Assembly (NCBI RefSeq): GCF_963678635.1
Contig: NC_087063.1
Span: forward strand, 16,127,006-16,191,005
Length of the DNA: 64,000 nucleotides
Origin: Symsagittifera roscoffensis
Taxonomy: Eukaryota > Xenacoelomorpha > Acoela > Convolutidae
Reading direction: 5' to 3'
Below are positions 55,601-64,000 of this stretch, piece after piece. The translations under genes and the position numbers were made by a program. The notes below the pieces were generated by a model, which was not told where the DNA came from, ran no database searches, and saw nothing but the letters and a program-made list of their open reading frames with translations. Each line of letters opens with the position of its first letter. The first letter of the stretch is position 1.

Positions 55601-58600
55601 TAACTTATGCACACTTAATTAAGTTATGCACACTTAATTGTGTTTCGAATCCGCACATGTGTTTCTTGTTTTTAAGCGTCTTGAACGAAGAGAAAATAAC
55701 ACAAAGAGAAAATAATTAAGTGTTGTTGTTTTCAGGAAAAAGTCTAAAAAGTGGTTTATGCTCAAATTAGTATTTTCGCGGCTTGATTTTTGATTTCTTT
55801 TTATGTTTATTACCATAGCGATAAGCTAGGGTATTGTAATCGGGTACTAGACTTTTTTCCCGTAAATAACTTTGTTCACAGAATGGTCAACATTAGAAAT
55901 GGTAAACTTATGTTTAGTTCATAATAAATTTAAATTTGTTTGTGTGTCCGGCTCACTTGGTCTGGAGGTAACGAATACGACTGGGACGACAAATGTCGTC
56001 GGTTCGAATCTGACAACAAAGGTCCTAGGTTCAAACGGTAATTAAATTGTCGGCTTATTCTTTGCCTGCTTATGTTTTGTCGGCTTTGTTGCCGCATCAT
56101 AGAGTTTTTTGTTCGCAAGTTACATTGTAGTTGCTTTTAGTGTTTTTATTTTTTCTGCTGTATGTAATTTTTTTAGTCTTGAGTTCTTAATTTTTTTTAT
56201 CGCTTTAAAATTTTATTCTGACCAAATGATTTCGGCTTATATTTAATCGACTAAGTGTCCTATTTTTGAGTTGTTTCAATGCAAACGTAATTTTTTGCGC
56301 TCCTCCAGACTTAACAACTTAATTACTTTTGTTGAATTTTTTCGGCTTTTTAAATTTTTTCCGGCTCGATACGTTTCGGTCCAAATTATATTGATTTAGT
56401 GGCCTCATATTTTTTCATTTAACTTTGTCATATGTGTGTTTTAAGGAGGAGGGTGACTTATTAAATTTTTACAAGTCTTAAAACGTGTTGATTTTTTGTG
56501 TTCGTCTTTGTTACAGCTTTGAAATTTTTTCCGTTGCTATTTTCACATTCTATTGTCTGGGCATTTTTTTAAAACTATTTTTATTCATTTTGATTGATCT
56601 TGTTTTTTCGCCATTTTTGATTTTTTTCGACTTAGCGGCTTTCTTGTTTTGTATCGCAAGTGAGGCGAAGCTCAGCTACAAAGGAAGCAATAGTACGCTC
56701 TCGAATAGCAAAAGTCCAAATTTTAGACAGTAATTTGTTCCTAAAAGGTTCTTCATTTTTTTATTTCGGTTTTCTTTGACGTTTTCCAACTGTCTGTAGG
56801 CCAGTTTAGTTAAGTTTCATGAGGTTTATCCGCGGTATTACAGCGCAAGTAATTTTGCCGGCGTCAGTCGTATAGTATGGGTGAAGCTATGAAAGCTGTA
56901 CATATTATATTTTTGTTGAAGTGGTTTTTTCCTCAAATTCTAGTTGTTCATTTTCCTTTACCCTTTCACAATTATTTTCACTTGTGATATCCAATGTCTC
57001 ATAAATGTCAACAATAATTTTTTCCTCTAACACTTACATAAATCTAAAACGCTACTGGCATCAAGCAATGTACTTGTATCAAATAAGTATTTTTGCCTAA
57101 TTTTTTATTAAACGTTTTGAGTAATTTAAATCTGATACTAGTGGATTGAATTGGATTTTATGCATTTTCTGGTCCTTTCGTGCTTTTGAATTGCAAAATG
57201 ATTTTTGCATTCAATTTTTTGGATTTAGGTCTTACTCTGTCGGCTTACTTCACGAAAACATTTTTCTTATTTATTAAGTGGTTATTACGCTTGCGAAACA
57301 AATTGTATTTGTATGAACTTTCTTTTTTTCCAACCTAAGTCGGAAATAAAAGTGTTGCTTTTGGTGGCACTTTTAAATCGGTTGGCTGTGGTAGCACTGT
57401 AATATCAGATGTACTTCGACATTTGATTAGTAAAAAGTTAATACAGCTGATGCATTTTCATATCATCAAATGAAACGAAAAAGTTATAGTACAATAATAT
57501 GAAGCTCGATTTGCGAAATTTTGCAACTCCATAGATCTCCCAATTTTTTTGATATGCATAGTTTTTATGTAATTTGGATTTTATGCTTTCCAACTTATTA
57601 CATGCAAAAAAGTGTGTCTTTTTGTATTTGGTGCTACTTTTTCTACATCGAATTGGCAAGTTATTAGCATATGTAGCTGCGTTATTGGTGGCTAGTTTAT
57701 GGGGACTTTCAGCATCCGTGGCTGAGAGGTTAGTGCATGAGAGTCAAATTTGCTAGATCGTAAATTCGAATCCGACACGTAGCCGAGTTTTTGCCAATTC
57801 GAGGCTTATTTCTAGTTTTTCTTAGTTCATTTGATAGAGCTACTTCTTGGTCGTGTTCTCGCAAGTGTTTGCGAAGCGCAGCCTTGCGTCTGTGTTAATC
57901 ATTGAGTTACTTTCAAGGAGACTATTACAGATTGATCTAGTGGAAAACTTTTAGATGAATTTTGTGAATGTTTTTTTTTGTGTTCTTTTTTTTCTGTTTG
58001 TATCAGCTTAGTTAGTGTTTCAGCTTTATCATTTCCTTTTATATCAACTTGATGCTCTATTTGAGTTCTCGTGCCTTTTTCAGCTTAAAAAAAGATTTGA
58101 GGGCTTACAAGGTGTAATTTTTTCAAATCAATGAACAAAAAATTTGTTTTTGATTTTCTAGATTTCAGAACTTCCAATGTGTCGATTATTTAATGAAATG
58201 AACGAAAAGATTTTTAAAAATTTTATTTGATTTTTTAGTTATTTGTGGCGACTTTTTTTAAGGACCTTATTTGTAACTTGCGGCGCATCTTCTATGAGTT
58301 TCAGTTTAAATTTGGTGAATTCTTCCAATAAAAGATTCGTCATTCTGAAAAGCATAAGCAGTGGTTTTTTGTGAAATCATAAACCAATGGCAATCTATTT
58401 ATAATTCACAAACAACACTTAAGTTTTTAAGCTGTCTTTTATGATAGCGCTGAAGGAGAAGAGTTTTGTGTGTATTACGTGGATTTTTTTGCGTTCGTTG
58501 CTTCCTCTAGTGTTTTCTGGATGAAATAAAACAAAGTATGTTTTTGATTTTTTCATTTCAGAATTCATTCTTTGCTTTAATTATGTTTTTATTGCTGGAT

Positions 58601-59670
58601 GTTTATATTACATTGTTTTATCGCGTTTTTGAGAGAAATTTTTGGGAGACTGAGGTATTGGAAAACTATTTGTTTTAATTGTTTGATTTAGTCTATTTGA
58701 ATGATAGTCTTGTTGAATTTGTTTGCCAAGATGTTCTGAGTGTAAATGAACGTTATATTTTTTTCTAGGTTATTTCTGTTTTTTCGCTTTTTTACTGTTG
58801 TATTCTGTTCCCGTTAAATGTTAAATTTTGCGATTTGATTTCTTTTCCCCAGGTTTGTTCACTGATATTTGCTTATTCAATAAGCTTGTTTTGTTCCGAG
58901 CGTTTAATTAGGTTAAAATCAAGGTTCAATTCCCCCAACCAATTAAGGTTAAAGGAAGGAAGTGATTGTAACTTATGTAGGTCTTGATGAGTTTTTTTCA
59001 AACGCTTAAATTTTATTTCTGAAATTTGACATTTCTTTTCGTACAAGGAAGGCAATTTCCACTATGGAACAGCAAATACTGTATAATAGAAGTGACCCAC
59101 CTTTTTGAGCTTTTAGGAAATACGCGTGTCCTTATTGTCCGGCCACGAGACTTACCAAGTATGACGTACAGAGACATATGCGCACCCATACGGGTGAAAA
59201 GCCGTTCGAGTGCTCGTTGTGTGGGAAGACTATGGCCTGGGGCAATTCCTACAGAAGTCACATGAAATCACACAAAGATGTTTCCGAAATTAAATTGTCG
59301 TTCAAAGTTTTTCCATGTTTAACTGTCTGATTTAAACTTTCACAAATTAAATAAAGAACCGCAATAATTGATTTTTCCGAATTCTTACGTAATATCACAG
59401 TTTTTCAGTTGTTTTGAAATATCGATGATGAGTTAAACGAGGCGAATGCTTCAGTATTTTCCTGCAGAATCATATAGTTAGTTTGATTCCAATGAGCTTA
59501 TTACTGATTTTTTGAACCATTTAACTATGGTTAAAAAATGTGCCAATTCAATTATCGGAAACCTTCAAAAGGTGGAGGAGGGCCTGAAGTTTGAGTGTGT
59601 GACCTGCCAAAAGTTTTTCACGAGCGAGGAGAACTACAACAGACACAAAGCCACTCACGAGAGTAGCTAG
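49695..59670 (+). CDS. C2H2 zinc-finger protein with eight finger modules
   Basis: Six exons: 49695-50238, 50876-51097, 55052-55170, 55446-55534, 59117-59279 and 59572-59670. Phases agree at every joint and total 412 codons with the stop. Residues 1-181 are acidic/Ser-rich with sumoylation-like KxE sites (VKVKDEP, SVKEENL). Fingers start with a degenerate NCRLC...HFNHCH. Then come CIVC...HLWLH, CPKC...HKRTH, CNEC...HSLTH, CNIC...HILSH, CPYC...HMRTH, CSLC...HMKSH and CVTC...HKATH. Linkers of canonical length (TGEKPFEC; TKERAFAC; TKQMKYAC) confirm splicing. Exon 3 ends at AAG|GCAGGG, so intron 3 would be GC-AG. Exon 2 has tandem acceptors 6 bases apart (50876 or 50882). The last exon is less certain: without it translation stops at 59330 after 395 residues. 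Likely a nuclear DNA-binding regulator; targets unknown. Confidence 0.85.
50239..50875 (+). other. Zinc-finger gene intron 1
   Basis: 637 bp, CAG|GTTGGT donor to TTTTTTTGTTCAAG acceptor. No repeat family recognised. Confidence 0.6.
51098..55051 (+). repeat. Zinc-finger gene intron 2, packed with repeats
   Basis: Nearly 4 kb. A type B tRNA-like element is at 51628-51975 (core 51800-51862). The second copy of the ~165-bp array with its tail is at 52590-54035, and an extra array unit at about 54057. A short GAAATTCTCAACCATAT microrepeat lies at 53240-53300. Ends with GAGTTACTTCAG. Confidence 0.65.
52590..54035 (+). repeat. ~165-bp-period tandem array with unique tail (copy 2)
   Basis: Landmarks related to GCTGTCAGGGT occur at about 52602, 52760, 52927, 53079 and 53437 (one skipped near 53240). 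The tail (TTACGCTGGATTTAAACG ... CCCCGTCTATTGTTACGGTTGCC) parallels 19371-19745 in copy 1. Both copies are on the plus strand, one intergenic and one intronic. Confidence 0.8.
55948..56013 (+). repeat. tRNA-like module, type A
   Basis: CACTTGGTCTGGAGGTAACG (A box) and GTCGGTTCGAATCTGAC (B box). Its flanks match those of 15676. Intronic. Confidence 0.65.
57714..57780 (+). repeat. tRNA-like module, type B
   Basis: CCGTGGCTGAGAGGTTAGTG and AAATTCGAATCCGACACG, with the TAGCCGAGTTTTTGCCAATT tail shared with 60651 and 39498. Confidence 0.65.
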
Positions 59671-60082
59671 AAAAAAGGATATGGTATGTTATCTTAAGCT
59701 TTTCTCGATGAGAACTGAATAATATATGTGTTTAAAAAGTTTCTTGATATCAAATTTTGGAATTCTTGAAGTTTTAAAAATCCGAGTATATCTACCAGTA
59801 TTCGTGAAAACAGGCAGTTTTCTGTTTCTGTTGAGTTTTGTTCTGTTTAGATTCTGATGAATGCCCTCTGATAAATTGCACCTTCCAGGAAAGGTCGACT
59901 CAGGAGAACTCATCTTCATATCTGAAAAAATATCTGACTTATTGAACTTCCAAGAAATGTTGTCGACTCAGGAGAACTCATCTTCATGCCTGAAAAATAA
60001 ACTTTTTTCTTTTGCTTTTGGACTCAAAATTAATTTTTCATTTCTGTAAAATTTGGTTTTATTTCAGATAGTTATTATAGTA
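59671..60082 (+). other. Region after the zinc-finger gene with a ~68-bp tandem duplication
   Basis: GTCGACTCAGGAGAACTCAT occurs at 59894 and 59962, within duplicated blocks of about 68 bp (CTTCCAGGAAA / CTTCCAAGAAA upstream). AATAAA at about 59996 could be the gene's poly(A) signal. Confidence 0.6.
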
Positions 60083-60790
60083 ATTACACTTGCGAGCGTT
60101 AGTGTATTAGTACGAACCTTATTTTTTCTAACCTAACTCGCAGATAAAAGTGTTCATAATTTGGTGGCATATTTGCTATAATCACAATCTGTAGCTTTGG
60201 AAATTTTATAGCATCTGTTCTCTGCTTGTTTGGGACTAGTGTTTGTGATTAATTAAGTGTCCGTGGCCACCAGCGGATTTAGAGGGTGAGCGAACGCCGT
60301 CCCCTCCCCTTTCAGTGATTCGACTTCCTGACGACGCAAAGGGTCACCCCTTTGTACTATTATGTCATATCCATTTTTGGATAACTGACTGTAAAGTTTT
60401 TGTAAAGGCGCCATCGGCGCAAAAATATACTAATTTTGAGTGGGAAGCGCGCGCCGAAAAAACTATTTTTTGTTCGAATTTTTCCAAAAAGTGACTAAAA
60501 ACCCTTCGGCCTGTTTTCAAAAATTTGCCTGCGGTGCAGAACATTTGGTCAAAATGGGGTCTTTTTAATGATTTGGTAGAGCTCGGAAAATCAATTTGAA
60601 CGGCTTAAAAAAATCCGACCCGCCTCCAAGAAAATCTTAGATCCACCCCGTCCGTGGCTGAGTGGTTAGTACGTGAGACTGATTTTCTCTGGGTCGCCGA
60701 ATGTCGCAGATCGAATCTGAGATCTAGCCGAATATTTACCAATTCTAGGCTTATTTCTACTTTTTCCTACTGCACTTTATAGAGCTGTTT
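60083..60790 (+). repeat. Type B tRNA-like element split by an insertion
   Basis: The head ACTTGCGAGCGTTAGTGTA at 60088 and the body to GTCCGTGGC at 60259-60267 are interrupted; the element resumes at 60650 with GTCCGTGGC and continues through the tRNA-like core 60651-60724 (GGCTGAGTGGTTAG; CAGATCGAATCTGAG) and the TTGCACTTTATAGAGCTG tail of type B. Intact relatives are at 51628 and 61168. Confidence 0.8.
60268..60649 (+). mobile_element. hAT-like MITE nested in the type B element
   Basis: About 382 bp inserted between two copies of GTCCGTGGC. The 5' end reads CACCAGCGGATTTAGAGG and the 3' end, on the other strand, starts GGGGTGGATCTAAG, so the short inverted ends share a GGATTTAG/GGATCTAAG core typical of hAT-related MITEs. 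An 8- or 9-bp target duplication also fits hAT. No ORF. It is more GC-rich than its surroundings. Confidence 0.85.
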
Positions 60791-61167
60791 TTGTAAACAA
60801 ATTTTTCACGAATTGATTTAGTCTATGAAAAATAAGAAGTATTTTAAGTTTCATAGCTTTAAACCTTGCTTAGACAAATTTATTGCAAACCCATTCGGTC
60901 TATGAAATTTATGGAAATATTTCAACGTTCTTGCTAGTGTAATAATTGTGCTGATTCCTTTGTAATTTGACTACAATCTTTAATATTCGATTGGTAGCAT
61001 ATTTGAGGCTTTCTTGCTCCATAACGTTTTAGTATTGATGTAACGTCAAGAAACGTAGTGAAGACAATATATAGTCGTGTGGATTCTTTCCTTTTTTCAG
61101 CAAAAAGAGAAAGTAGTTTGCGCCGCAGTTGAATCGAGTTTTGACTTCTGTTTATCTTTTTATACTT

Positions 61168-61490
61168 GCGATCAGCTTAATGTATTATTACGCACCTTAT
61201 TTTTTTTAAACCTAACTCGGAAATAAACGTGTTCTCCTATTTGGAAGTTTCTATGTAGCATTGTTATTGCATAGCATCTCTTTTAGCTTTATTTATGGTT
61301 AGTGTTTGGTGCCCATTGAATTTCCGTGGTTAGTGTGAGAGACTCTCATTCTCTAGGTCGCATGTTCGAAGATCGGAGTTGGTAAAATTTTTACTAATTC
61401 GAGGCTTGTTTTTATTATTGCTTTTTGTAGAGCTGCTTTTTGTCGTGTTCTCGCAAGTGTTTGCGAAGCGAAGCTTTGAATCTCTGTTGG
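61168..61490 (+). repeat. Type B tRNA-like element
   Basis: Head CTTGCGATCAGCTTAATGTA, core 61322-61378 (TTTCCGTGGTTAGTGTGAGA ... GCATGTTCGAAGATC), shortened in the A box, and an end with CTCGCAAGTGTTTGCGAAGC. Confidence 0.65.
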
Positions 61491-61819
61491 TTTTTGATTT
61501 TGTTAGCTCAATTCAAAGTGTTTCGCTAAAAGGAAAGAACGTTACACTCCAATTACGGAAGTTCACATAGCGCGAAGAAAAGTGGGTTTGAATTTCCGAG
61601 CAGAATAAAAACAAATGCGTTCACATAGTTGGGTTGATCTCAAATTGGGTTAATTTTATGAAGGAAGTTCACAGCATTAATTATTTTTGAAATTAAAAGA
61701 GCTTTAACATGTTTTCTAAGTGCGAACGATGGAAGTTATTTAAACAAGTCAGTAATTTTCAAATTTTTGTTGGCTATGTTTTTTCTCTTGAACTGGGGCA
61801 GTGGAACTTCAAAATTGTG

Positions 61820-62110
61820 TTGTAATTACACTTGCGAGAGCAAGTGCCTTGTAATCTTCAACAAAACTTTTTCTCCGGTTATCAACTTTGTTTACTAGAA
61901 AGTAGTTTCTTTAAAGTGAACCTGAGCAACTTCGAGAGTGTTTGTCACTTGGTCTAGAGGTAAAAAGTCCTTTTGTACCATCAGGTTTGTGGTTCGAGTC
62001 GCAGTCAGACCTTGTATTTTTCCGGTAAAAATTGAATTGTCGTATTATTGTTTGACTGCTCAAGTTCTGTCAACTTAGGTGCCGCATCATGGATTTCCTT
62101 GTGCTGTGAG
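61820..62110 (+). repeat. Type A tRNA-like element
   Basis: Head ATTACACTTGCGAGAGCAAG, core 61944-62010 (CACTTGGTCTAGAGGTAAAA ... GTGGTTCGAGTCGCAG), tail TGACTGCTCAAGTTCTGTC ... GCCGCATCATGG. It gives the clearest full-length type A copy. Confidence 0.7.
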
Positions 62111-62184
62111 CAGTATCATAGAATTTGCAAATGTTGATCATTGTAGTTCCAGGGTGCACTTCAAACTTTTTACACTAACGAAAA

Positions 62185-62705
62185 TTAGAGAGCGTTACTG
62201 TTATACTACTATTTTTCTTCTTTTTCTAACCTAATTCGCAAATATTTGTGTCACTTTTGAGGCACCTTTACGGCTTTTTGATAGCATGTGCTTGAACATT
62301 CGAATGGTAATAAGTTAACGCAGTTGATGCATTTTTATTTCGTCAAATATACCAAAAAAAAGCTATTTGTTTCGAACAACTAAACAATCATAAAAACTCA
62401 TTTCAGAAATTTTCTATCTCAATTTATCTCGCAGTTTTTTTGAAATGTTTAATTTATACATAATGTGGCTTTATGCTTTCCAGTTTATTACATGCAAAGT
62501 TAGTGTGGATGCTTTCAGTTTGTTATATTCCAAACTTTTACGTGCAAAATTAAGATTATTTGTTTTTGGTGCCACTTTTGTCGCTTGGGATTGGCAATTT
62601 GTTAAGCGTTCGTGGCCGAGACGCCAGGCCGTGAGACTCCAATTCTCGAGGTCGCGGCTTCAAAGCCCATACGTAGCAAAGTTTTACTAAGTCTAGGCTT
62701 GTCAA
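62185..62705 (+). repeat. Type B tRNA-like element
   Basis: Head with CTAACCTAATTCGCAAATAT, core 62605-62675 (GTTCGTGGCCGAGACGCCAG ... GGTCGCGGCTTCAAAGCCC). Follows the type A element at 61820 almost directly. Confidence 0.65.
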
Positions 62706-64000
62706 ACAGGTATGGATTTCGGAAAGTAAAGTTTTCTACTGTTTATATTTTACTTTATTTAGAAACTACCCTTTCAAATCTGAGATGAAGGGTTCAATCG
62801 AATTAACTTGTTTTTCCACATAGCGGCTACTCTTTACTTTTCTTTGAAAAAATTTTGTCTTTGGGATGATTCTAATATTCAGTGCTGAAAAGCTTTTAAA
62901 ATCAATTTAGCATATGTAAAATTTGCATATATGAGTTGCTAGGCACCAATTTTGTTTAAATAATCTTTTCATTTTCAGGCCTCCACTATTTTGGTTTCCC
63001 TTTGTCTTTGTTATGATAAGTTTTCTCAAAAATGCTTCGTAATAAAATGTTTTTGGATTCGTATGTAGTCAATATGAGTTTTATTTCGCCTAAATTTATT
63101 CTTTTGATTTATATCACCGTTTGTGAATGATTTAGTTAGTGTTAAACACGAGACAATTAAGAAGATAGTGCTGAGATTTGCTGGAAATCACTATAAATGA
63201 TTTGAAAAATTTTTATTTTTTATTTTTCTTGTTCATAATTTCCGAAGTTCTTTGAGTTTCGATTAAGCGGCAATGAACAATAAATTAGATTAAAGTAGTT
63301 ATTGATGCAGTTTTCTGAAGTTTTTGAGCTTCATTTACCAAGTACAAACCAAGTAAACTACATTTGGAAATAACGCGAAAGTTTTCTTTTTCTTGAACTT
63401 GAAAAGATCTGAGTTGCGACTCACTTTTTGGGAGTTTCCCGCGGAATGAAAAACGTGAGTTATTATACAATTATTTATATTGTTGTAACAATTTTGCTTT
63501 AATAAAATGCTGACATGAGCCAAGTGATAAAGGATCGATAATTGTAGATTGCAAATTCACAAGCAAAGTGATAAAGAATCGATGAGCCGAAGTTTGGTTT
63601 TCGATTACGAAATAATCAATCATTTAATTTCATAAGCTCTATGGGAGCAATGATTAAGCTCATGATTTATGAAACTTGGAAACATTTTCGGTTAATTTGA
63701 AAGCTTCAACCGGATCGCTAAAACTTGAAGGTTTTTTGATGACTTGAATTGGTTCGCTGAAACCTTCATTGTTTTAGTGGCTATCTTTGGTTCGATGAGG
63801 GCTTAGTTTTTAATAATCATCAATGTAGTCAAAACTCTTGCATAGGTCTTGGTAATTTTTTGTTTGTACTTTTTTCAGTAAAAAGTCACGATAATTATTC
63901 ACGCTCAAAACAAGACTTTTTGTGGTTTGACTTTTTATTTCTTTCTAAGTTCAGTTTATTACCTTTGTTAAAAGTACGGCAAACTCTACTATCGAACAGC
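62706..64000. other. Right edge of window
   Basis: A unit of the second ~165-bp family is at about 62757 (AACTACCCTTTCAAATCTGAGATG). Direct repeat AAGTGATAAA-GATCGAT is at 63523 and 63565. From 63878 the sequence matches 20765-20940 and 58965-59095 (CAAGACTTTTTGTGGTTTGA; GGCAAACTCTACTATCGAAC), and the window ends inside that repeat. No gene seen. Confidence 0.45.

Larger units (their letters stand above)
55535..59116 (+). repeat. Zinc-finger gene intron 4, repeats
   Basis: 3.6 kb. It contains a type A element (55815-56115, core 55948-56013) and a type B element (57277-57900, core 57714-57780 with AAATTCGAATCCGACACG). Copies of CGCAAGTG-tail motifs are at about 56653 and 57860. A repeat with GACTTTTGATTT and GGCAATTTCCACTATGG-type strings runs into the acceptor of exon 5; it is shared with 20765-20940 and 63878-64000. 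Donor AT|GTGAGT, acceptor CTTTTAG. Confidence 0.65.

Noticed and set aside
1-64000. CRISPR arrays, prokaryotic operons, phage or viral genes
   Set aside because: None seen: repeats are eukaryotic dispersed or satellite types, genes are spliced animal genes, and no viral protein was recognised.

Overview
The window is a piece of an AT-rich animal nuclear genome. Genes have spliced exons with GT-AG introns, and they encode an EH-domain protein, PARP1, COQ3 and a C2H2 zinc-finger protein. Between them lie long stretches of T-rich, repeat-derived DNA with very many RNA polymerase III (tRNA-like) modules. Two large genes (EHD, PARP1) are single uninterrupted ORFs, and several start codons sit 6-13 bases after an unpaired-looking 3' splice site. 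That could mean spliced-leader trans-splicing or short 5'UTR introns. A tunicate, possibly a SINE-rich larvacean, would fit, but this is only a guess; the phylum cannot be settled by eye.

Layout. 1-2943: repeats with tRNA-like modules. 2944-3457: last two exons of an unrecognised Ser/Thr/Arg-rich protein. 4442-6082: intronless EHD-family membrane-remodelling ATPase. 9210-9714 (minus): last two exons of an unrecognised protein. 12485-17920: three-exon gene for a 959-residue protein with an SGNH-hydrolase-like domain and Lys-rich nuclear-type tail. 18.2-24.2 kb: repeats, including a ~165-bp-period tandem array and a 0.9-kb foldback element. 24300-26948: intronless PARP1 ortholog with no BRCT domain. 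27-35 kb: repeats, including a second ~165-bp-period family and a ~1.9-kb palindrome. 35077-37417: first and last coding exons of COQ3, split by a decayed non-LTR reverse transcriptase fragment and a 200-N gap. 36891-40083 is duplicated at 43322-46521, so the last COQ3 exon occurs twice. Between the copies, on the minus strand, lies a two-exon gene for a 144-residue secreted six-cysteine protein. 49695-59670: six-exon zinc-finger gene with eight finger modules, whose introns are packed with repeats. 59.7-64 kb: tRNA-like elements, one interrupted by a hAT-like MITE with a target-site duplication.

The genes do not form an obvious operon or pathway. They are housekeeping genes (endosomal recycling, DNA-damage response, ubiquinone synthesis) plus lineage-specific genes in repeat-rich DNA. 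No prokaryotic, CRISPR or viral system was seen. The most notable items are the PARP1 without BRCT, the SGNH-like fusion protein, the six-cysteine secreted protein, the GC-AG intron in the zinc-finger gene, the COQ3 duplication beside an assembly gap, and the nucleosome-length tandem and palindromic repeats.
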